Shown piece by piece: positions 58,068-64,000 of a stretch of DNA of 64,000 nt. The stretch's first letter is position 1, and the number at the start of each line of letters is the position of its first letter. Source of the stretch: Myotis daubentonii (lineage: Eukaryota > Chordata > Mammalia > Chiroptera > Vespertilionidae). Both the position numbers and the translations under genes were made by a program. The notes beneath the pieces are model-generated. The model was not told the DNA's origin. It saw only the letters and a program-made list of their open reading frames with translations, and did not search any database. The DNA lies in the NCBI RefSeq assembly GCF_963259705.1, contig NC_081840.1, positions 5,513,062 through 5,577,061 on the forward strand. Direction: 5' to 3'.

Positions 58068-58347
58068 GTAAGACGGCAAGCAGGACGTTGACATCCGTTT
58101 TGAACCTTCAGCTGTTGTCCTAACCAGTTTCCTTGTAGGTCTGAAATCTTTAGCCGACAGTTTTGAAAGTTGTTTAGATAAAATTTTATTAAGTAGTGTA
58201 GTATTTTATTAAAATCCTGGAGGCAGTTTAAGTACAACTATTAACATGGAATTCGATGTATAAAATCTGAGGTGGTAACATATTTCACATTTAGAATATT
58301 TTTATAATAGAACCAATCTCACTTTTCCAAGGGAATATTGTCTACAT

Positions 58348-58829
58348 CAATGATGGTGAACCTATGACACATGTGTCAGAGGTGACACGCGAACTCATTT
58401 CTTTGGTTGATTTTTCTTTTTTTTTCTTTTTCTTTCTTTTTATTTTTTTATTGCTTAAAGTATTACAGAGAGTATTACATTTGTCTCCCTTTTTTTTTCC
58501 CCGCCCTTGACAATCCCCTGGCCTCCCCTACCCCACAGTGTCTTATGTCCATTGGTTATGCTTATATGCATGCATATAAGTCCTTTGGTTGATCTCTTAC
58601 CCCCCCCCTCCTGCCCCCCACCCTCCCCGGCCTTCCTGCTGTAGTTTGACAGTCTTTTTTTGTTGTTGTTAAATGGCATTTAAATATATAAAATAAATAT
58701 CAAAAATATAAATCTTTGTTTTACTATGGTTGCAAATATCAAAAAATTTCTATGTGTGAACGGCACCAGAGTTAAGTTAGGGTTTTTCAAAATGCTGACA
58801 CGCCGAGCTCAAAAGGTTCGCCATCACTG
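58348..58829. mobile_element. hAT MITE (family A) interrupted by an L1 3' end
   Basis: Termini caatgatggtgaacc and ggttcgccatcactg; 8-bp TSD GTCTACAT (58340-58347) and GTCTATGT (58830-58837), 6 of 8 identical. The sequence is collinear with the intact 235-bp copy at 1966-2200 except for an insertion between about 58420 and 58668. Confidence 0.88.
58420..58668 (-). mobile_element. 5'-truncated L1 3' end inserted in the MITE
   Basis: T-rich tail (ttattgcttaaagtattacagagag) at left, then the bat L1 3' UTR phrase gtccattggttatgcttatatgcatgcatataagtcctttggttgatctc also present at 12780-12835 and 22965-23020. Only the 3' ~240 bp was inserted. Confidence 0.82.
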
Positions 58830-59339
58830 GTCTATGTTTTTACTTACCATTAAAATCTTTCTCCTTTTGTTCACTGTAATCTCCAGGTGTTGCTTTGGAG
58901 ACATTATTGCTTTGAGCTCATGTTTATTGAGTATCTACTTTGCACCTGGCTGAGTGCCAGCATGTTCTGTCGTGAGCTCTGAGTCCTTGGCCATCTCTTT
59001 CACCTCCTTTTACCTGGTTAGCAGCCTGCAGACGGCAGGAGGCAGAGGCGAGAAATCCAGTATTCCCTCCACACTCGCCCCCAGGCCCCAGGACCCAAGA
59101 AATTACGAGCAGACGGATAGCGCGTCAGTCTGACAGTCGATGGTGTTTCTCCCCACCGGAGAGTGGGCGCGCCAAGCGCATTTCCTGCCTGAGAGGCAGG
59201 TTCTCAGACTCAGCAGTAACACACGTTCCATCAGAGAGCGCCGCACCGTGCTTTGGCTGTAGGAGAACTTGGCTTTCTGATTATTGCTCTTAATAAAGGA
59301 AGGCTTTCATCTGAACTTGGAAATCACTTTCGCTTTCAC

Positions 59340-59577
59340 AGAGTTTGTTTTTTTGTTTGTTTTTTTGTTTTCTAGAGAGAATGGAAGGAGATAGGAGGGG
59401 AGAGAGAGAGAGTTGAGAGAAAGATAGAGAGAAACATCAATGTGAGAGAGACACATCCCTGTATGCCTCCTACTGGGGATCGAGCCCAGAACCCAGCATG
59501 TGCCCTGACCAGCAATCAAACTGTGACCTCCTGGGTTCATAGGTTGACACTCAACCACTGAGTCACATCAGCCAGGC
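59340..59577 (-). mobile_element. Ves SINE
   Basis: Minus orientation: T-rich tail, gaaacatcaatgtgagag, and head ccactgagtcacatcagccaggc. Confidence 0.9.
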
Positions 59578-59827
59578 AAAAAATGCTTTATTCTTTATTA
59601 TATTTTTTAACAGCCTTACTCTTGCTGGTTTTTTTAAGGTATATAAAATCTTCAGAGTTTAAAAGTAAAATTTGGTCCACCATTTGATTGTGGACCTTTC
59701 CCTGTCTCTCCGTGTATAGCTGTGTGCGTATGTGTGCATGTGTGTGTGAGACTGTGACAGGAGCTGTCGTCATGGTATATAAGCAAGTATTTTTAATGAC
59801 GCCTTCCATCTTCTCTTTTCAATGCAG

Positions 59828-59953
59828 ATTCCAGAACAGTTTGGTCCGATACGGACAGTGGCCGAGGGGAAAGGCGACATGATCTTGATAGGCACCACCA
59901 AGAACTTTGTCCTGCAGGGCACGCTGTCAGGGGACTTCTCGGCCATCACTCAG
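59828..59953 (+). CDS. EML1: EML1 coding exon 14: propeller blade
   Basis: 126 nt, 42 codons, phase 0 at both ends. It encodes IPEQFGPIRTVAEGKGDMIL, then IGTTKNFVLQGTLSGDFSAITQ. In the family this is the junction between the two propellers of the TAPE domain (tandem atypical propeller in EMLs); about residues 499-540 of human EML1. Acceptor ttctcttttcaatgcag/ATT is strong, donor ACTCAG/gtgcat moderate. Confidence 0.97.
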
Positions 59954-60461
59954 GTGCATCCCATAGGCCCACCCCCTCCATCCTTGTTACAGACTATTAG
60001 AAGGTGATAGAGCACCACACAGAGGAGGTTACTGCTGCGTTTTATACGAGCACAGCCTGCCTGCGCTGCGGGAGTTCCCGCTGGCTGTCCTGACTGAGGT
60101 GGGGGAAGAAGACACACTGATGAGATTAACTGTAAAGCATGCAGCAAGCCTAGCGTGTAATCCTTGAAAGCTCCCAGGCCCAGCAGTGTGGCTCAGTGGT
60201 TGAGAGTCGACCTATGAACCAGGAGGTCACCGTTCGATTCCCAGTCAGGGAACATGCCCGGGTTGTGGGTTCGATCACAAGTGTGGGGAGTGCAGGAGGC
60301 AGCCAATCGATGATTCTCTTTCATCAACTGATGCTTCTCTCTCTCCCTCTTGCTTCCTCTCTGAAATCAATAAAAATATATTTTAAAAAAGAATGAAAAG
60401 GAAAGCTCCCGAGTGCTGGTTGTAGTGTTTCAGAGAGCGTGCATTTGTCTTGGTTCTTTAG
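59954..60461 (+). other. EML1: EML1 intron 14
   Basis: 508 nt, of which a TSD-flanked Ves SINE (60176-60400) is nearly half. Without the SINE and one TSD copy the ancestral intron would be about 273 nt. Confidence 0.9.
60176..60400 (+). mobile_element. Ves SINE with 10-bp TSD, close to exon 15
   Basis: Sense orientation; head aggcccagcagtgtggctcagtggttg, B-box cgttcgattcccag, tail gaaatcaataaaaatatatttt. TSD GAAAGCTCCC at 60166-60175 and 60401-60410. The element ends 61 nt before exon 15. Confidence 0.95.
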
Positions 60462-60593
60462 GGTCACACTGACGAGCTCTGGGGACTGGCCATCCACGCC
60501 TCAAAGCCCCAGTTCCTGACCTGTGGGCACGACAGACATGCCACTCTCTGGGACGCCGTCGGTCACCGGCCCGTCTGGGACAAGATAATAGAG
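60462..60593 (+). CDS. EML1: EML1 coding exon 15: WD blade
   Basis: 132 nt, 44 codons, phase 0 at both ends. It starts GHTDELWGLAIHASKPQFLT, continues CGHDRHATLWDAVGHRP and ends VWDKIIE. GHTDELWGLAIH...FLTCGHDRHATLWD is a canonical WD repeat (GH start, D-x-x-x-x-LW). Acceptor tgtcttggttctttag/GGT; donor ATAGAG/gtagat. A Ves SINE with a 10-bp TSD ends 61 nt before this exon. About residues 541-584 of human EML1. Confidence 0.97.
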
Positions 60594-60745
60594 GTAGATG
60601 TGCACGTTACATTCCATTTTTCTTGTAGAAATTCATCTGGAACATGTTTATTTATTTATTTGCATGAAATTGATAGATGTTAAATTGTCCCAATGCAAAT
60701 GTCACTTAATTTATCTCCTTTGATTCGAATTGTGTTGCTTTAAGC

Positions 60746-60938
60746 CAGTGGTTCTCAACCTTCCTAATGCCGCGACCCTTTAATACAGTTCCTCATGTTG
60801 TGGTGACCCCCAACCATAAAATTATTTTCGTTGCTACTTCATAACTGTAATTTTGCTACTGATATGAATCGTAATGTAAATATCTGATATGCTATATGTG
60901 TTTTCCGATGGTCACGACCCACAGGTTGAGCATTCCTG
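60746..60938. mobile_element. hAT MITE (family C), inverted relative to 13392-13603
   Basis: Termini cagtggttctcaacc and ggttgagcattcctg. Interior ttcctcatgttgtggtgacccccaaccataaaattattttcgttgct is the reverse complement of the other copy. No clear TSD. Confidence 0.82.
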
Positions 60939-60981
60939 AGTGGTCTCACCCGTGTGATTGTAAAGGTTGCTATCAAACTTT

Positions 60982-61191
60982 TTTTAAAATATATTTTTAT
61001 TGATTTCAGGGAGGAAAGGAGAGGGAGAGAGAGAAAAACATCAGTGATGAGAGAGAATCCTTGATCAGCTACCTCCTACATGCCCCACACTGGGGATGGA
61101 GCCTGCAACCCAGGCATGTGCCCTGACCAGGAATCTAACCGTGACCTGGTTCATAGGTTGATGTTCAACCACTGAGCCACACCAGCCGGGC
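60982..61191 (-). mobile_element. Ves SINE
   Basis: Minus orientation: attgatttcagggaggaaagg at tail side, aaaaacatcagtgatgagaga, head ccactgagccacaccagccgggc. Confidence 0.93.
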
Positions 61192-61489
61192 ACTGTTGAA
61201 CTTTTTGACAGCAAGTCAGCCCCTCTGAGTCGGTGGTTGGGTTTCCTGACTGCGCCCGTCCACTGGCTTAGTGCTGAGAAGCCCTTGTTTGAGCCTGCAT
61301 TCTGTTCACAATGTACCTTTGGAATGAGAATGATAAATTGTTCTAAAAGCGTACAGTTTCTCTCTACAACGCAATGATAACAGCCAAGCTTTCGTTTTAA
61401 AGTCCGCATCTCTGTAATTTTTATGAAAGGCCTCAGTTCACATAGCACAGCGCTGAACCATCCTCCTATGCGTAAGGCAGCCGTGACTG

Positions 61490-61725
61490 CACGTATTGAG
61501 CGCCGTTTGCATACCGAGTACCGTGGGTGCATTCACGACCCTTCACCCTGGTGCAGCCCTGCCAGTTGAAGTCTTTGTACCCAGCTCTGGTTGATTCGGA
61601 CACTGAGGCTTAGAGGCGTCACATCACTTGCCAAGGTCACTGAGTTGGTGACAGAGCCAGTGTTCACCCAGCTCAGCCTGATCCCCAAACCCAGGGTCTT
61701 CCACTGCCCCCACTGCTGTGGGCCA
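61490..61725 (-). mobile_element. MIR-like remnant
   Basis: Reverse MIR order: cggacactgaggcttagaggcgtcacatcacttgccaaggtcactgagttggtgacagagcc...acccagggtcttcc. Confidence 0.65.
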
Positions 61726-62159
61726 GGAGCGTATCCTGCAGGGCCCCATGTTAGGGGGCTCCTCTGTGACCCACACGCCCTGCAGCCCGCACAGTGGCCA
61801 GCATGCCCCAGCGCACCAGATCTGAGTCTCAGCCGCCTGCTTTTTGCTTTCAGAGAAAGTCAGTTCGCTGGGAGAGCAGATCAGGGGATGCCAGAGCCTG
61901 CAGGGTGGCCCGAGGTGGCAGGGCATGGCTACAGGAGGTCCTGCCTTGTACCTGTCCCCACGCAGGGACTTCATGTATGAAAAATACATGAGGGGTTTGT
62001 GCAGATCTGAAAGCAACCACCTGCACAGCAGGGACAGTAGCGGTCCAGGCGGGTGGCCGTCCCTGAGGCCTCGGCCAGCACAGCAGCCCTGCTGAAAGCT
62101 ATCCGGGCACACGCCCGCTCCTGCACCAGGCTGTGAGCTCCCTCCACCTGCATCAGGGT

Positions 62160-62290
62160 GGGGACTGACCCGGACACCAGAAACATCCAGAGTTAAGTCC
62201 TGCCGCCTTTCTCCACTGGCCATGTGACCTGGACAAGACCTCCCTGAACCTCAGTGCCTTCATCTCACGAATGATATACTGGAGCCTCAA
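62160..62290 (+). mobile_element. MIR-like remnant
   Basis: cactggccatgtgacctggacaagacctccctgaacctcagtgccttcatctcacgaatgatat follows the middle of sense MIR. Confidence 0.55.
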
Positions 62291-63332
62291 GTGGCTGTGA
62301 CCTCTGTGTGTCCGTGGCAGCCCGAGCTTCACGACAGCTCCCACTTTGAAAAAAGCGTCGCAGTAACAGAATCAATACCTGAAGAGCTTCTGGTCGCATC
62401 TTTTGTTTATCCAGAAGTTTCTCCTTCTCCAATTCTGCTTCCCTTGCTGCTCTTTTCTTGTCTTCCCGGGATTAACCTCTTCTCACTTCAGTTTGTCCTA
62501 AACATCCTGCCAGGTGACCCTCTGTCTGTCACAGATTCGACCCTGGAAGAAAAGACCCCTCACTGTGCTGTTTCGTAGTGACCACAGTCCTTAGCATAGC
62601 CACGCAGCCCCATTCCCAGTGTCACCGCACGCGTCCCCGTCCCCACCCCATGAACTCGGCATTGTAAACCCACTGCCGTTTCTCAGCTGGGCCCCAAACT
62701 ACATTGCTTCCACCTTTTTTATCACGTTACTGTCCCCTTAACCCTTGATCCCCCAAAATACCGGTGTGTCTACTTCCACATTCACCACCAATGGGTCTTC
62801 CTGTGGCAGAAGGCAGAGTCAGGCCGTCTGCCTCCACCCAGCCCCCACCCAGCCTTCCTGTCTGACTCCTCTGACTCCCTGCTTCTGGGACCCCACAGCT
62901 TGTCATCCACCACGTTCCATCTTGTATCAGTTAGCATTGAACACGTGTGTGTACCCCCAGACCCAAATGGGAACGGGCCTTGCTCATCTCTGATCCTTCC
63001 AGGGCTCCAGGCTGCCCCACACTCAACCAGTGTCCACCTAAGGGCACAGGTGCAGTGGGCATGCGTCCCAACAGATGGCGCTCACCCCGCGGCCTGGGGT
63101 CACCTGCGCCGGCTCCCAGGACTCAGAGGACAGGCGCACACTTCCTGCCTGCCACCCGACTACTGTAGCTGTGAAAGGGTGTGAGACAGGAAGGGGAAAG
63201 TCCCAGTTTCCTCCCTGGAGAGGAAAGAGATTTAAAATGGGGCCACACGGCCTGGGGGACTAGGGCTGTGCTGTGTTTTTATGCTCCCGTGCTGTCTGGC
63301 CATCAATTTACACTTCCTTTACAATATTTTAG

Positions 63333-63400
63333 GATCCAGCTCAGTCTTCTGGTTTTCATCCTTCAGGGTCTGTGGTTGCCGTTGGAACACTGACCGGGAG
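63333..63400 (+). CDS. EML1: EML1 coding exon 16: WD blade, last exon in window
   Basis: 68 nt: 22 codons plus two bases of a split Arg. It encodes DPAQSSGFHPSGSVVAVGTL, then TG, a WD inner-strand pair (GFHPSGSVVAVGTLTGR). Acceptor acttcctttacaatattttag/GAT, donor GGGAG/gtaagt. About residues 585-607 of human EML1. I could not find the next exon (expected to encode WFVFD...) before 64000, so roughly the last quarter of the protein lies downstream. Confidence 0.96.
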
Positions 63401-64000
63401 GTAAGTCCAAAGCAGCACGCTGTGCTCACGGTTCAGGGAGTGTGTTTCCCCAGCCTCTGGTGACTTACCCAGTGAGGCCAGAACCCCAAAGGGAAATGAA
63501 GACAGGGTCCTTCACGTTTTGGCCCTGGGGAAAGCCTGGGGAAGCTGTGGCCCCCTCCTGGAGGAGTACCCACACACGTGCATGCACAGGCACACACAGG
63601 CACATACACACACGTGCACATGTACACACGCACGCGCGCGCACACACCGTTGCATCCAGTTTCACAGGATGAGTTGCTCCTCGAGCCCTCTGCTGCCTGT
63701 GGTGGGAGGAACCTCAGTTCGGAACCGGGCCAGGAAGCATTTCACAGCACTGAGAATTTAAAACGCTTTTTCTTGCTGCCCTTTCAGAATTTTAGAAACC
63801 GCCCCGATCCCGAGCCCCAGATTCAGACTCAGCTCACACTTACTGACCATGTGCCTCCGAAGGCCAGGCAGCAGACCGGTGCTGAGCTCCCGCCTCTCCA
63901 CTTGGAGAGTGGGTCATCCGCTGTTGGACATTTGCCGAGCGCCGTGTCCTCATTAGGGATTTGAACCATTTCTGCATCTGTTACAGCCTGCACTGACTTA
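63401..64000 (+). other. EML1: EML1 intron 16 (5' part)
   Basis: 600 nt to the window end. Contains an alternating purine-pyrimidine run of CA and CG dinucleotides at about 63568-63650. No further exon seen. Confidence 0.85.
63568..63650. repeat. (CA)n/(CG)n alternating purine-pyrimidine run
   Basis: cacacacgtgcatgcacagg...cacgcacgcgcgcgcacacacacc; potential Z-DNA former near exon 16. Confidence 0.85.

Larger units (their letters stand above)
58068..59827 (+). other. EML1: EML1 intron 13
   Basis: 1760 nt, containing a hAT MITE interrupted by an L1 3' end (58348-58829) and an antisense Ves SINE (59340-59577). The remaining sequence appears unique. Confidence 0.9.
60594..63332 (+). other. EML1: EML1 intron 15
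   Basis: 2739 nt with a hAT MITE (60746-60938), an antisense Ves SINE (60982-61191) and MIR-like remnants (61490-61720 and 62160-62290). The part 62300-63330 looks unique; no gene seen. Confidence 0.88.

Noticed and set aside
1966..60938. Autonomous hAT, mariner or Helitron elements
   Set aside because: None of the DNA transposon copies is long enough for a transposase or helicase, and no such protein fragment is visible; all are non-autonomous.
1..64000. CRISPR arrays, operons, prophage or bacterial mobile systems
   Set aside because: Split exons with GT-AG introns and mammalian SINE/LINE content show this is a mammalian intron-rich locus; direct repeats are microsatellites or transposons.

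Overview
This is a 64 kb piece of a mammalian nuclear genome, almost certainly from a vesper bat (Vespertilionidae). The evidence for a bat is in the repeats: sixteen tRNA-derived Ves-type SINEs, two HeliBat-type Helitrons (Helitrons amplified among mammals essentially only in vespertilionid bats) and seven short hAT-type MITEs, several with exact 8-bp target-site duplications (TSDs).

The whole window lies inside one gene, EML1 (echinoderm microtubule-associated protein-like 1), on the + strand. It holds the end of a long intron (called intron 1 here), fifteen consecutive coding exons (called 2 to 16) and the start of intron 16. The exons are at 11798-11980, 21140-21275, 32289-32423, 43223-43251, 46847-46976, 50085-50234, 51476-51545, 53484-53594, 54343-54438, 55950-56084, 56805-56904, 57913-58067, 59828-59953, 60462-60593 and 63333-63400. 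Every junction is AG/GT, all phases agree, and the joined 1756 nt has no stop or frameshift. It encodes the protein from near the N-terminal coiled coil, through the basic linker and HELP motif, to about the middle of the WD-repeat array. Exon 1, the last WD repeats, both UTRs and the main promoter are outside the window.

Region by region: 1-11797 is intron 1 (old antisense L1 split by a Helitron, two hAT MITEs, Ves SINEs, MIR). 11981-43222 is three large introns of 9-11 kb, with antisense L1s, two ORF2-less HAL1-like copies (one nested inside an older L1) and microsatellites. 43252-53483 has shorter introns with three hAT MITEs and a Helitron close to exon 8. 53484-64000 is exon-dense and encodes WD repeats. 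It has a SINE only about 60 nt upstream of exon 15 and an L1 3' end inserted into a hAT MITE.

I found no second gene, non-SINE RNA gene, CRISPR array or unfamiliar multi-gene system. The points of interest are the dated layers of transposons in EML1 introns, a few insertions very close to splice acceptors, the HAL1-like elements, and one unexplained 358-codon open frame in intron 4. EML1 identification rests on my memory of the human protein; family names for repeats rest on recognised termini and TSDs, not on a database search.
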